Of a stretch of 64,000 bases of DNA, positions 24,501-32,861 are shown in pieces. A program made the position numbers and the translations under genes. The stretch spans positions 1 through 64,000 of the forward strand of contig JBBSEW010000012.1 in assembly GCA_038239305.1 (NCBI GenBank). Reading direction: 5' to 3'. The notes under the pieces are model-generated. The model was not told where the DNA came from. It worked only from the letters and a program-made list of their open reading frames with translations, and did not search any database. Positions within the stretch are counted from its first letter, which is position 1; each line of letters begins with the position of its first letter. This DNA comes from JALYUA01 sp038239305. GTDB lineage: Bacteria; Acidobacteriota; Thermoanaerobaculia; UBA5066; Gp7-AA6.

Positions 24501-26487
24501 CGCCCCGGTCCCGCAGGTTCGAGAAAATCACCGAGACGAGCGGCAGCGCGAGGAGCCCGAGGAACGCGGAGGCGAGATAGAAGAGGATCGCGCTCGACCA
24601 GGAATCGCCGCCCCCCTCGAGGCGGGACGTCGTGCTCTCCACGTTCGGTCCGCGCGACGGCACGATCGAGCGCGACACTTTGCGTTGCGGCCGCGGCGCT
24701 TTCTCCCATTCCCAGATCGTCGGCGGTGTCGTCGGGATGGCGGCGCGGAGGATGGAACGCGCGCGCGCTTCCGAATACAACGCGGTCTTGCGGAAGAGAA
24801 GAACGCGCGGATGGTCGTAGACGGTGAAGGCTTCCTCGGACCGGTCATCCGGGATGTGGAGCGGACCGAGAGAAGGGTAGGAGGTGAAATCCGCCACCCG
24901 TTCGAAGCCGAGCCGCCCGTCGAAGAGCGCCCGGTAATAGGCCGTCGTCATCGGATACACGGTCGGTATGCGCGTGACGGTTCCGTAAACGCGGTTGCTC
25001 GTCACCATGATCGCGTCGCACGCGCGGAAATTTCCGAGGATCGTCTCGATCTTGTCCGCGTTGTCGGGTCCCCATAATTCGAGCGCGGGGCCTGCATAGG
25101 CGCCGGAATCGTAGTTAGGAGCAGGAAACGGGAGGCCGTCGTCCCAGGTTTCGCCCGCGATGCGCGTGCCTGGCGGGAGGTGCTGATAGATCCACTCCGA
25201 AGCTGTGTGACGCGTGACCGGATGCCGGTAGATCGACGCGAACGCGACCCCGGCCAAAACGGTACCGGAGACCACGATCGCCGGAAGGGCGCGGACGAAG
25301 CGGCTCTCGTGCCGGCGCTCGGCGAGTTCCACGAGCCAGAGCCCCGCCAGCACGGCGAGCGGCGCGTAGGACGGGTAGAAATAGCGTATCGACTTCGCCA
25401 GTGTGAGCCCGTGGTAGGCCCAGACGAACGCGATATAGGCGAGTAGAGGCAGGGCGGCACGCCGTTCGCGACGCCACCCTCTGATTCCGAAGGCAATGGC
25501 CCCGCCGGCGGCGGCGAGCGCGAAGAACGGGGCCGCTCCCCACAGCGCGAAGTTTTCGATCGGAAAGAGGATCGTTCTTCCGGCCCACTGCAAAGCCGGC
25601 GGAAATCCGGCGACGCTACTCGAAAGCGCCATGAGCCCCTTGATGTCTCGGATGTACCGGGGGTCGAGGCGCCACCCGAGAAAAACATATGGGAGGGTCA
25701 CGCGAATTGTGCCGAGCGCGACGGCCGCCGCAGCCCCGAATCCGAGGACGATTCGCAACACGGCCTTCCGAAGACGTCCTGGTCCCGCCCGGGCCGATTC
25801 CATTGCATCGACGAGAATTGCCACACCGAGCGGGGCGAGCAGCGCGAGCGCGGTGATTTTGCATGCCGTCGCGAGGCCGAGAGCTACTCCGGTCGCGGCA
25901 AGACTCTTCCAGGAGGAACGGCCCCGCGCAATTCGAATACATCCGAGCAGAGTCGCCGCGACGAACGTCGTGAGGAAGCTGTCGACTGTCCAGAAATGAG
26001 AAAGCTGGATCGCGAGTGGACAGAACGCGAGAAGCGCCGCGGCGACGAGTCCCGCGGATCGTCCTCCCAGCCGCCGCGCAATGCCATAGACGAGCCAGAC
26101 CGTAACGATGTCGAAGAGTCCCGAGAGGAATCGTCCGACGAGATACGAGCCGTCATAGCCTTTTTTTCCCACGACCGAGCCCAGAAGCTTCGTGAGGACC
26201 ATCGGCAGCGAGCCGTACACGAAAGAGTCGTGCTGCCGGTTGTACGGGTTCAGCGGAGAGGCCGCGGAATCGAAGTACTCCCGAACCGTTTTAGGGAACG
26301 CGATGTGCTCTTCGACCATGGAGATGAATCGCTCGTCGGGGTGAAGGTGATGACCCTGATCCCAGTGAAGCCCCGTCCAGCGGAGAATTCCGCCGGCGGC
26401 GAGGATAGCCAGCAGGAGCAGCCTCGGGGCGGCTCGGCTCGAGCGTTCGGGGCGGCCCGGCGGGAATGACGCGGAGGTGAGGCTCAA
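21517..26487 (-). CDS. Giant fusion: GT-C + DUF2298 (YYY) + NHL propeller
   Basis: A 1656-residue protein with three modules. Residues about 20-560 are a GT39/PMT-like GT-C domain with first-loop motif HPDERF (D51-E52) and a soluble region containing GETWDDGLPFPAPNYD. Residues about 600-1340 are a DUF2298/Chlor_Arch_YYY domain, with LGYYTFGHEMVALL and FADLHAHVFS aligning to INYYYWGYLLAAVL and QADLHPH in the protein at 29700. Residues about 1395-1656 are NHL repeats (KIYVADTGNHRIQVL). The TTG at 26487 overlaps the TGA of the methyltransferase (TTGA); a longer frame upstream only shadows that gene. It is translationally coupled on both sides. Activity is inferred: assembly or transfer of a lipid-linked glycan. 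Confidence 0.87.
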   Translation of the reverse strand: MSLTSASFPPGRPERSSRAAPRLLLLAILAAGGILRWTGLHWDQGHHLHPDERFISMVEEHIAFPKTVREYFDSAASPLNPYNRQHDSFVYGSLPMVLTKLLGSVVGKKGYDGSYLVGRFLSGLFDIVTVWLVYGIARRLGGRSAGLVAAALLAFCPLAIQLSHFWTVDSFLTTFVAATLLGCIRIARGRSSWKSLAATGVALGLATACKITALALLAPLGVAILVDAMESARAGPGRLRKAVLRIVLGFGAAAAVALGTIRVTLPYVFLGWRLDPRYIRDIKGLMALSSSVAGFPPALQWAGRTILFPIENFALWGAAPFFALAAAGGAIAFGIRGWRRERRAALPLLAYIAFVWAYHGLTLAKSIRYFYPSYAPLAVLAGLWLVELAERRHESRFVRALPAIVVSGTVLAGVAFASIYRHPVTRHTASEWIYQHLPPGTRIAGETWDDGLPFPAPNYDSGAYAGPALELWGPDNADKIETILGNFRACDAIMVTSNRVYGTVTRIPTVYPMTTAYYRALFDGRLGFERVADFTSYPSLGPLHIPDDRSEEAFTVYDHPRVLLFRKTALYSEARARSILRAAIPTTPPTIWEWEKAPRPQRKVSRSIVPSRGPNVESTTSRLEGGGDSWSSAILFYLASAFLGLLALPLVSVIFSNLRDRGAGVARITGLVIATYSLTVLVQGRVVANGRGAALASVLCLAILSAVVLAKRGREIYGFWRSHFRILITHEIAFAAGFILFAGMRALNPEIYWGEKPMDFSILNILVRTPTLPASDPWFAGAPLGYYTFGHEMVALLTMLTGLSTRFTFNLAFGLLGGMTIAAAFSLGRNWAGTRRAGFACAAFVAILGNLAGLREWLITQPARHEARHLDWHYFWATSRVIRDTINEYPFWSFTFADLHAHVFSIPIFLLVMTCALSLVRRFADGASRPLARIGMAAVFGAAAAAQALTNAWDVPFLAGLVVLIACAAALAPERRSVRGFVRALFALVVAAATGVLLVLPLWIRGGGAPGHGRNTEPGALGVDILTHFGLFLFLAMAWWLVTATRQLGARTARPRLALVIGLLAAAGLAVLGFRAPDVLCVAAIAMFLFAIVAFENAPEDRLACGLVATAFFLIVFTQRIFIFDRMNTFFKLYLEAWLLFAVATAVLVFRRSDKRGALGTWPLLLRAVFVILVAAALFTTVSGARGVVTRNRPSLPDGVKAGPLSLDGLAYRERWHPGEYRAVLYLRQSVQGTPVILEAQGPSYQEFGRISMLTGLPTVLGWDYHVQQRGNPPAEIEARKDAVRDIYSSTREPGVESLLRRYHVGYVYVGGLERRTYPAAGLAKFGSTKELFRVAYENSEVTIYRVVGGDSEDVLLPRHEELPGPAPDAGAPASEPDRPPEVLQKPLADVPPWGRMREPRGAAIDTSGRVWIADFGHSQLDVFDAAGGSLGGWGGRGNGPHGFNELCGLATAGDRIYVADTWNGRVESFDLRGERKAFAGDLYGPRGVAVGGDGQVWVADTGNGRLVRFDPDLTGGRAFGKKGSGSGEFQDPIGIAAGPSGKIYVADTGNHRIQVLASDGRFLASWPVPAWAQAAEPHLAVDSDETLYVSDPPGNALLEVSPEGRTVRRILADDAGRPFSRPGGLALDRKTRMLYVINSGNSSVATVSLPERKQR

Positions 26488-27350
26488 GCCGGGCGGCGCC
26501 GATTCGCGGCGAAGAGAAAGCCCAGATAGGCGTGGGCGGGGTTCGGACGAACGGTCGTCTCGAACCCGTGAGCTTCGAGGAAGGCGACGAGGTCTGGATG
26601 GGAAAAGGCGGTTACGCCGTCGTGGTACTCCATCGCGATGTGACGGATTCTGCTGATCGCCTCGTCCCCGGCCTGGAGCAGGATCTCGTACTCCCCGCCT
26701 TCGCAGTCGATCTTCAAGAAATCGCAAACCGTAATCGCACTTCTTTCGAAGAGTTGCGCGAGAGTGACGGCGGGCACGGCCACGCCCGCCTGTGCCGTGT
26801 CGCTTCTCGCCGTGCGGTGTTGCCCTTCGATCCCGTTCGATGTCGATAGCCGGAGCTCGTCGCTGCTCCCCGACACCGCTTCCGGAAACGGAACGACGTT
26901 CGTGAGTCCGTTCAGATCCAGGTTCTCCTGCATCAGATCGAAAGACTCCCGAAACGGCTCGAACGCGTAGATACGGCATTTCGGTCCCCGAAGCGCGACC
27001 GAGATGGCGAAGTCGCCTGCGCCGGCTCCGATGTCCACCACCGTCCATCCGTCCTGCACTGCCGTCGCGCCGCGCTCGTAGTCATGGTCGATGCAGGTTT
27101 CCTTGATGATCCAGACATCCATGCGGCTTCGGACCCGGTATCGGCCGCCGTCCCGCAGCTCGACCGTGAAGGGTTTCGGCAGGGGAACTCCGAGAAACAG
27201 GGCGAGTACCCTGGGCCAGTTGCGGATCCGCAGAAGAAGGGAGGGAACCGAGCCGAGGTAGTAGGCCCAGCGCGACAGGAAGAGAGCTCGCTCCGCGGCG
27301 TCGAACGGCTCAGATGTCCGGTCCGATGTTTTGGGGGATGTCGTCGGCAT
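26484..27350 (-). CDS. FkbM-family methyltransferase
   Basis: A 288-residue SAM-dependent methyltransferase of the FkbM type. SAM-binding motif VVDIGAGAGDFAISVAL (about 104-120), acidic YAFEPF (second strand end), and the conserved FLKIDCEGGEYEIL (about 212-225) are all present. FkbM enzymes O-methylate hydroxyls on glycans, macrolides or lipids; in a glycosyltransferase locus, sugar O-methylation is the likely job. It follows the epimerase gene by 12 bases and ends overlapping the start of the giant gene. Confidence 0.88.
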   Translation of the reverse strand: MPTTSPKTSDRTSEPFDAAERALFLSRWAYYLGSVPSLLLRIRNWPRVLALFLGVPLPKPFTVELRDGGRYRVRSRMDVWIIKETCIDHDYERGATAVQDGWTVVDIGAGAGDFAISVALRGPKCRIYAFEPFRESFDLMQENLDLNGLTNVVPFPEAVSGSSDELRLSTSNGIEGQHRTARSDTAQAGVAVPAVTLAQLFERSAITVCDFLKIDCEGGEYEILLQAGDEAISRIRHIAMEYHDGVTAFSHPDLVAFLEAHGFETTVRPNPAHAYLGFLFAANRRRPA

Positions 27351-27362
27351 CGAGGGGGACGG

Positions 27363-28442
27363 CTAGACCGCCGAAACGGTCAGGCCTTTGCGAGTCAGAA
27401 ACCCCGCGATCTCGGCTCGGTTGGCGGCGATCCAGTCGAGCAACCGGTCGACTCCTTGTGCGGGAGCCACCTGAGGAGTCCAGTCGAGCTCGCGGCGCGC
27501 GCGGGTGATGTCGCAGTAGAAAACTTTCTGGTCTCCGAGCCGCGAGGCGGCTTCCGCCACCGGAATCGTCCGACCCAGGCGCTCCTCCAGATGACGTATC
27601 AACTCTCGGAGGGACATCCGAAAATCCGGACCGCCCCCGATGTTGAAGGCTTTGCCCGCCACCGTATTCTTGTGAGTAAGGGCCGCGAGATAGGCATCGA
27701 CGAGATCGTCCGCCCACAGAAGGTCGCGGACCTGATGGCCATCACCGAAGATCGTCATGGGAAGCCGAAAGACGGCGGCCAACGCGAACCAGGCCACCCA
27801 GCCCTGGTCTTCCTCGCCAAACTGGCGCTCCCCGTAGATGCAGGATTGTCGAAACGCGACGGTCGGAATTCCAAACGTGCGGTGGTAGTCAACCACGTAC
27901 TGGTCGGCGGCGCCCTTCGAGCAGCCGTATGGAGATTCGAACGATAGCTGCTCATCTTCTGAAATGCCATCGGGTCGGTTCTCGAGATCCCAACGTCCGT
28001 CCCGAATCACTTCTCCGGCGGTCAGATGACCGTACACCTTGTTCGTGGAGGCGTAGATCACGAGGGGTGCGCCGGCGGGATTTCTTCCGTGGCGAGCACG
28101 AACCGCTTCGAGGACCCGGAAAGTCCCGACCGCGTTCGCCTCCCAGTCCGCCTGGGGGTCGACTATCGAGGTGGTAACGGCGACCTGTCCGGCGAGGTGC
28201 AGAACTGCATCAAATGGCTCTTCCAGAACAGCGGCCAGTTCGGCCGTGTTTCGCACGTCCCCCTGGATGAAACGCGCCGTCGGCGCCACGCGCGCAAGCC
28301 AGTCACGGTTGAGAGCGGCGGCTGAGCGAGAAAGGTTGTCGAAAAGAACGACGTCGTGCTGCAGCGCTGTAAGACGGCGGGCGGCATTGGAGCCTATGAA
28401 GCCCGTACCCCCGGTGATCAGAAATCGCTTGCGAGCCGCCAT
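27363..28442 (-). CDS. NAD-dependent sugar epimerase/dehydratase (extended SDR)
   Basis: A 359-residue extended SDR: GGTGFIG (11-17), acidic LFDNLS after beta-2, STNKVYG, and the catalytic YxxxK in PYGCSKGAADQYV. The sequence QSCIYGERQFGEEDQGW resembles CDP-paratose 2-epimerase/CDP-tyvelose-type and related NDP-sugar epimerases. It would supply a modified NDP-sugar to the glycosyltransferases around it. The start at 28442 is chosen because TAGAAT lies exactly seven bases upstream and the N-terminal Rossmann strand begins six residues later; extension further upstream overlaps the GT4 gene. Confidence 0.88.
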   Translation of the reverse strand: MAARKRFLITGGTGFIGSNAARRLTALQHDVVLFDNLSRSAAALNRDWLARVAPTARFIQGDVRNTAELAAVLEEPFDAVLHLAGQVAVTTSIVDPQADWEANAVGTFRVLEAVRARHGRNPAGAPLVIYASTNKVYGHLTAGEVIRDGRWDLENRPDGISEDEQLSFESPYGCSKGAADQYVVDYHRTFGIPTVAFRQSCIYGERQFGEEDQGWVAWFALAAVFRLPMTIFGDGHQVRDLLWADDLVDAYLAALTHKNTVAGKAFNIGGGPDFRMSLRELIRHLEERLGRTIPVAEAASRLGDQKVFYCDITRARRELDWTPQVAPAQGVDRLLDWIAANRAEIAGFLTRKGLTVSAV

Positions 28443-28449
28443 CTCTTCG

Positions 28450-28455
28450 ATTCTA
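28450..28455 (-). promoter_or_regulatory. -10-like box TAGAAT, leaderless
   Basis: TAGAAT seven bases before the ATG at 28442, inside the 44-base gap after the GT4 gene. It would give the epimerase to GT-C block its own promoter. Confidence 0.6.
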
Positions 28456-28486
28456 CCGCGCGAAAGCCGGATCCGCGGGCTTGCCG

Positions 28487-29689
28487 TCAGGGACCGCCAT
28501 CTTGAATTGCCGCCGTGTAAACGCCCTCGTACTCGGAACTTGTCCGGTCCATGGAGAACGCCCGCCGGACATCGGCGTGGGGCCGGCGATAACGCTCGGG
28601 CGAGGCGAGGACCTGGAGGATCTTCCCGGCGAGGTCGCCGGCGTTCCCGACCCGGGCGATCTCGCCCATGCCTGTCATGCGAACTGCCTGTCGAACGCCG
28701 GGTAGGTTGGAGGCCACGGACGGGACGCCGCAGAGCATAGCCTCGACCTGGCAGAGGCCGAACGACTCCGTGGAGTTGATCGAGGGAAGCACCAGGACGT
28801 CGGCAAACGAGAAGAGCTCCGCGACTCGGTCGGGAGGAACGAGCCCGGTGGCCGTGAGTCCCGAGCCCGGATCGGCGAGGAGGGGCGAAAGGCGCGCGCC
28901 CACGGTCTCTCCCGGCACGGCGTCCTTTTCTCCCGCCAGCACGAGCGCGGCCTCCGGGTATTTTTTCCGCACAGCCTCGAAGGCCGAGAGGAGCACGGGC
29001 AGCCCCTTTTCCTCGGCGAATCGCCCGAGGAAGAGGAGGACCGGCGAACCGCGGACGCCGAAATGTCTCTTCGCGTCCGCCGGTCGAAGCGCGCTCGGGA
29101 TCGGATCCGGGACCGGAGGAAGAATCCACGTCACGCGCTCGGGTCTCTCGGCCAGCGACTCCGTGTGGCGCGCGTAGTCTTCCGTGTACGTGACGACCTT
29201 CGACGCCCGGTCGAGCGCGAAGTTCTGTGACGCCCGCGCGACGGATTCGACCAGGCTCTGGAAGACTCCTGGAGGAGTGTGCAGATCGCAGTGGTACGTG
29301 ACGACGACGGGAACAGCGGAGGCGGCCGCGAGCGCGGCGAGAGGAGCCGCCGAGGCGAGAGGTACGTGGAGGTGAAGAACGTCCGCGCGCTTAAGCTCGC
29401 GGCCAGCCGCCATCAGCAACGCCGGGGAAACCAGAGCCTTGCCAAGCCGGGCGAGCACACGGGCGCGTACAATCCGGAGTCCCTGAACTTCCTCCTCGGC
29501 AGGCAAATCCGCCCGATGCCGGTGTGTCAGCACGGTGATCGCATGTCCGCGATCGGTGAGCGCCCGGCCGAGCCTTTCGACATACATCGACAGACCCGAC
29601 ACGTAAGGACGGTAGTAGTCGAGCGCCATGAGAATCCGCAAACGAGACTCGGGCCGGATGAGCGAGGGCGGGCCTGATTCGGAACGCAT
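28487..29689 (-). CDS. GT4-family glycosyltransferase
   Basis: A 400-residue GT-B glycosyltransferase. The N-terminal ILMALDYYRPYVSGLSMYVE is the acceptor-domain glycine-rich start of GT4 enzymes; the C-terminal half has LFLGRFAEEKG and the donor-binding ESFGLCQVEAMLCG (EX7E). It is cytoplasmic or peripheral, adding a sugar from an NDP-sugar to a lipid-linked or soluble acceptor. The ATG is preceded by a TAGATT box at seven bases whose first three bases are the stop codon of the DUF2298 gene upstream. Confidence 0.9.
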   Translation of the reverse strand: MRSESGPPSLIRPESRLRILMALDYYRPYVSGLSMYVERLGRALTDRGHAITVLTHRHRADLPAEEEVQGLRIVRARVLARLGKALVSPALLMAAGRELKRADVLHLHVPLASAAPLAALAAASAVPVVVTYHCDLHTPPGVFQSLVESVARASQNFALDRASKVVTYTEDYARHTESLAERPERVTWILPPVPDPIPSALRPADAKRHFGVRGSPVLLFLGRFAEEKGLPVLLSAFEAVRKKYPEAALVLAGEKDAVPGETVGARLSPLLADPGSGLTATGLVPPDRVAELFSFADVLVLPSINSTESFGLCQVEAMLCGVPSVASNLPGVRQAVRMTGMGEIARVGNAGDLAGKILQVLASPERYRRPHADVRRAFSMDRTSSEYEGVYTAAIQDGGP

Positions 29690-29696
29690 GCGGCCG

Positions 29697-29702
29697 AATC
29701 TA
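29697..29702 (-). promoter_or_regulatory. -10-like box TAGATT overlapping a stop codon
   Basis: TAGATT seven bases before the ATG at 29689; its TAG is the stop of the gene ending at 29700. Confidence 0.55.
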
Positions 29703-31931
29703 CGGCGACGTCGGCTTCGGGAGACCGGGCAGCAGCGCGTGCACGGCGTACACCATGGTCATTCCCGAAAAATTCTGGCCCTGCGGCGGATAGGCCGGCG
29801 TCAGGAAACCGTAGGACGCGATGCTGTCGGCAGCGAGATATCGCGCGCGTTCGAGGTCGCCGAGGACGACCCAGTCGATCTTGTATTTCTGGCAGAAGAC
29901 GAGCGCTATCTGCTCGTCCTTCCCTTCGTAGAACACCTTGACGAGCGCCGCGCGATCCGTGATCTCCTGCTCGTTATTGCGCCAGAGTCCCTCGTGGTTG
30001 GCCCAGCCCATCACGGTCGGGATACCCGTGTGGGAGCTGATCCGGGCATATTCGCTGTACGGGTCGCCGGACGCCTCGAGCACGACCGCCCCCGGGCCGG
30101 AGTTGTTCGCCAGCCACGAGATCGCGGCCGCGTCCCCGGGGGATCGCCGCGCGAGGGCGTGGAAGCCGTCGAGCGTGAAAGCCCCATCGTGCCCCCGCAA
30201 CCGGGAGAGACCGGCGTCGATCGGATAAAAGAGCGCGAGCACGAGGGCCGCGGCGAGAACGGCCCGGACCCCGTTCTGATACCGGCCGGTCCGCCGCCAG
30301 GCGCGATCGGCGAGGACGGCGGCGGCGATCCCGAGGATGGGCCAGGCCTGGTTGTAGAACTTGAAGACCGTGTTCATTCGTTGCAGCTCGAGCCCGTACG
30401 AGTCGCGGAAGTACACGAACTCGCATCCCGCGACGATCGAGAAACCGAGGAGCAGGAGAAGGCCGAGGTAGAGGCCGTCCGCGTCCGGCTGGCGGGCGCG
30501 GAGCGCGCGGACCGTCCACGCCCCGGACACCAGGAAGAGCGGAGCGATGACGAGAAGGGCCGGAGTGCCCGTCGCCAGGGCCGCGAAAAGCGAGACGCCG
30601 ACGAGGATCGCCGCGATCAGATCGCGACGGCGTCGTCCGGTTTCGTCCGGAGCCGGCTCGGTCGGGAGAAAGCAGACGAGAAGGACGGCGAGAAGCAGCC
30701 CCCAGAAGAGAAGAAACTCCGGAAGGGCCGAGCGAATCGTGACGGCGGCGAGAATCGAGCCGTTCTTCGGGCGCAGCAGGGCGTAGGAGCGCGTGTAGGC
30801 GTACCAGGGCAGGAGCGAGAGGAGCACGACGCCGATTCCCCGGAGAACGCCCCAGACCGCGTCCGGAAGCGGCGGGAAGCGCGCGCTTTCCCCGACTCGG
30901 AGCACGGAGACGGCGACGATGAGGAGGGCGAGCGCCGGCAGGATCCAGTTGTTGGCGGCCTGCGCCGTGCCGGCGAGAAAAGCGAGCAGAATCACCGGCC
31001 ACCAGCGAGCGAGGCGTTCCGCCCACGTCCCGGACGGAGAGCCGGGGCGGAGAGAAGGCAGCTCGAGCACACGGTGGCCCATCGCGAGCGCCGCGAGGAA
31101 AAAGGGATACGCGAGCAGATGCGGGTGCAGATCCGCCTGGAAAAACGTGAAAAACGGAAACTCGTCTATGGTCTTTCCGTTTCCGATGACCCGCGAGGCG
31201 TGCCAGTAGTCGAACCCCTTGCCGAGCGGCGCGCGCCAGGCGTCGAAGGCCCCTGCGAGATTCCCGGCGAAGACGGAGGCGAATCCCGCTCCGATCGCGG
31301 CGCGAAGACGGCCCGCCGAGAGGCGGAACCCGAGGCACGCCGCTGCCGAGAACGAGTAGCCCGCAAACGTGGCGATGGCGAGGTTGTATCCGGTACTCGT
31401 CAATACGCCCGACAGGCGGTTCAGGACGGCCGCGAGCAGATAGCCCCAGTAGTAGTAGTTGATCGTGAATCCGGACATCCAGGGATCGGGCGGAGGCATG
31501 GAGCGGCTCCGCACGAGGGAGTTGAAGAAGGCGAGATCCATGAACTTTTCCTGGCCGAATATGTCCGGAAGGGCTCCGCGAATGATCAGGAACACCGCGG
31601 TCGGCGCCCAGAACAGAACGGCGGCCCGGGTCTCCTCCGGGCCCCAGAAAGGTGAGAGGGCCGCCTCATGACCGCTCGCCTGCATGCGCCGGGCGACTCG
31701 CCAGGAAGCGGCCGCGACGAGGAGGCCCGCGACGATCAGCCCCCGCCGCGAGAAGGAAATGCCGGGAACAAATACCGCCATCGCCCAGCCCACCCATGCC
31801 GTCAGAGCGAGACCGGCGAGGCGCGACAGGAGCGCCGCATCGCGGCGGTTGCGGAATGCGGCCCGCAGAAGGGGCAGCGCCGCCAGGCCGAGGAGCTCGA
31901 CCGTAACCCCCCAGGCGAGGATTTCGGGCAT
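29700..31931 (-). CDS. DUF2298 (Chlor_Arch_YYY) membrane protein
   Basis: A 743-residue polytopic membrane protein made almost entirely of a DUF2298/YYY domain. The tyrosine motif INYYYWGY near residue 160, FFQADLHPHLLAYPF and MNTVFKFYNQAW are the recognisable blocks. This domain family is described from Chloroflexi and archaea next to Agl23-type proteins; biochemical function is not established. The central domain of the giant protein at 21517-26487 is a homologue, so the locus holds a free and a fused copy. The start is backed by a TAAACT box eight bases upstream; it is the first gene of the minus-strand block. Confidence 0.88.
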   Translation of the reverse strand: MPEILAWGVTVELLGLAALPLLRAAFRNRRDAALLSRLAGLALTAWVGWAMAVFVPGISFSRRGLIVAGLLVAAASWRVARRMQASGHEAALSPFWGPEETRAAVLFWAPTAVFLIIRGALPDIFGQEKFMDLAFFNSLVRSRSMPPPDPWMSGFTINYYYWGYLLAAVLNRLSGVLTSTGYNLAIATFAGYSFSAAACLGFRLSAGRLRAAIGAGFASVFAGNLAGAFDAWRAPLGKGFDYWHASRVIGNGKTIDEFPFFTFFQADLHPHLLAYPFFLAALAMGHRVLELPSLRPGSPSGTWAERLARWWPVILLAFLAGTAQAANNWILPALALLIVAVSVLRVGESARFPPLPDAVWGVLRGIGVVLLSLLPWYAYTRSYALLRPKNGSILAAVTIRSALPEFLLFWGLLLAVLLVCFLPTEPAPDETGRRRRDLIAAILVGVSLFAALATGTPALLVIAPLFLVSGAWTVRALRARQPDADGLYLGLLLLLGFSIVAGCEFVYFRDSYGLELQRMNTVFKFYNQAWPILGIAAAVLADRAWRRTGRYQNGVRAVLAAALVLALFYPIDAGLSRLRGHDGAFTLDGFHALARRSPGDAAAISWLANNSGPGAVVLEASGDPYSEYARISSHTGIPTVMGWANHEGLWRNNEQEITDRAALVKVFYEGKDEQIALVFCQKYKIDWVVLGDLERARYLAADSIASYGFLTPAYPPQGQNFSGMTMVYAVHALLPGLPKPTSP

Positions 31932-31939
31932 CTCGCATC

Positions 31940-31945
31940 AGTTTA
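31940..31945 (-). promoter_or_regulatory. -10-like box TAAACT, leaderless
   Basis: TAAACT eight bases before the ATG at 31931; probable promoter for the head of the 15.6-31.9 kb minus-strand block. Confidence 0.5.
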
Positions 31946-32003
31946 CATGGCCCGGTTGTAGCATCCGGTTCGTCGTCCGGCCGCTCGGCGCAGGTTTGCG
32001 GAA

Positions 32004-32055
32004 GCGGAAACGGGAAACGAGAGCTGGACCGGGAAACGGGAACGGGAAACGAAGA
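32004..32055 (+). repeat. GGAAACG-type short tandem array (imperfect)
   Basis: Imperfect 6-7-base units of the form GGAAACG/GGGAACG between the divergent DUF2298 and LigD-phosphoesterase genes. Confidence 0.6.
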
Positions 32056-32138
32056 AGGGATGGACGACACCCCCGGAACGGCCTAACACCGAGAGGCCTG
32101 GCCCCTGCCGGGGCATTCCCTTTGCACGAGGAGGAAGA

Positions 32139-32861
32139 ATGGCCCTCGACGAGTACCGCAGGAAACGCAAGTTCGACGTCACATCGGAGCCCTCCGGCGA
32201 AAAAAAGGGGAGGGGCAGGAGCCCGGGAGCCGGTCGGAAAGCGAAGGCTCTCGGCTACGTCATCCAGAAGCACCGCGCGACGGCTCTCCACTATGACTTC
32301 CGGCTCGAATGGAACGGGGTTCTTCTCTCGTGGGCCGTCCCCAAGGGGCCCGCGCTCGATCCGTCGATCAAACGCATGGCGATGCCGACGGAGGACCATC
32401 CGATCGAGTACGCGAAGTTCGAGGGGATCATCCCCGAAGGGCAGTACGGGGGCGGGACGGTCATGATCTGGGACACCGGTACTTGGACTCCGGAGAGCCC
32501 GGATGTCGACGCGGCCCTGAAGAAGGGTGATCTGAAATTCAGCCTTCACGGCGAGAAGCTCCAGGGCTCCTGGGTCCTCGTGCGGCTCAAGCCGCGCTCC
32601 GGCGAGAAGAAGACCGGCTGGCTCCTGATCAAGCACCGCGACGATTTCGCATCGACGCGCGACATCGCCGAGGAAGAGCCGCGCTCGGTCGTCAGCAATC
32701 GCATCCTGGTCGAAATCGCGCGGGATGAGGGCGGCGACATCGAGAAGGCCGCGACGGGGGATCCCGTGGCCTTGCTGCGGAAGCTGGCGAAGAATCCGGC
32801 GCTCGTGTCACCGCCCCGTGGCGGCCGGAAGAAGTCCGTCTGGAACTCGAACCGGAAGTGA
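32139..32861 (+). CDS. LigD-type 3'-phosphoesterase (stand-alone PE domain)
   Basis: A 240-residue protein equal to the phosphoesterase module of LigD. It has the diagnostic KHRATALHYDFRLE block (metal-binding His/Asp residues), WAVPKGPALDP, EGIIPEGQYGGG and TGWLLIKHRDDFA. It would trim 3'-phosphates and ribonucleotides at DNA ends before joining. Basic residues dominate the first 40 positions. GAGGAGGAAG directly before the ATG is a strong Shine-Dalgarno. The stop overlaps the GTG of the ligase gene. Confidence 0.92.
   Translation: MALDEYRRKRKFDVTSEPSGEKKGRGRSPGAGRKAKALGYVIQKHRATALHYDFRLEWNGVLLSWAVPKGPALDPSIKRMAMPTEDHPIEYAKFEGIIPEGQYGGGTVMIWDTGTWTPESPDVDAALKKGDLKFSLHGEKLQGSWVLVRLKPRSGEKKTGWLLIKHRDDFASTRDIAEEEPRSVVSNRILVEIARDEGGDIEKAATGDPVALLRKLAKNPALVSPPRGGRKKSVWNSNRK

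Noticed and set aside
21751..25077. Long open frame of 1108 codons on the + strand
   Set aside because: It is antisense to the GT-C/DUF2298/NHL gene; the composition is Arg/Glu/His-rich without domain motifs, a by-product of high GC at third positions.
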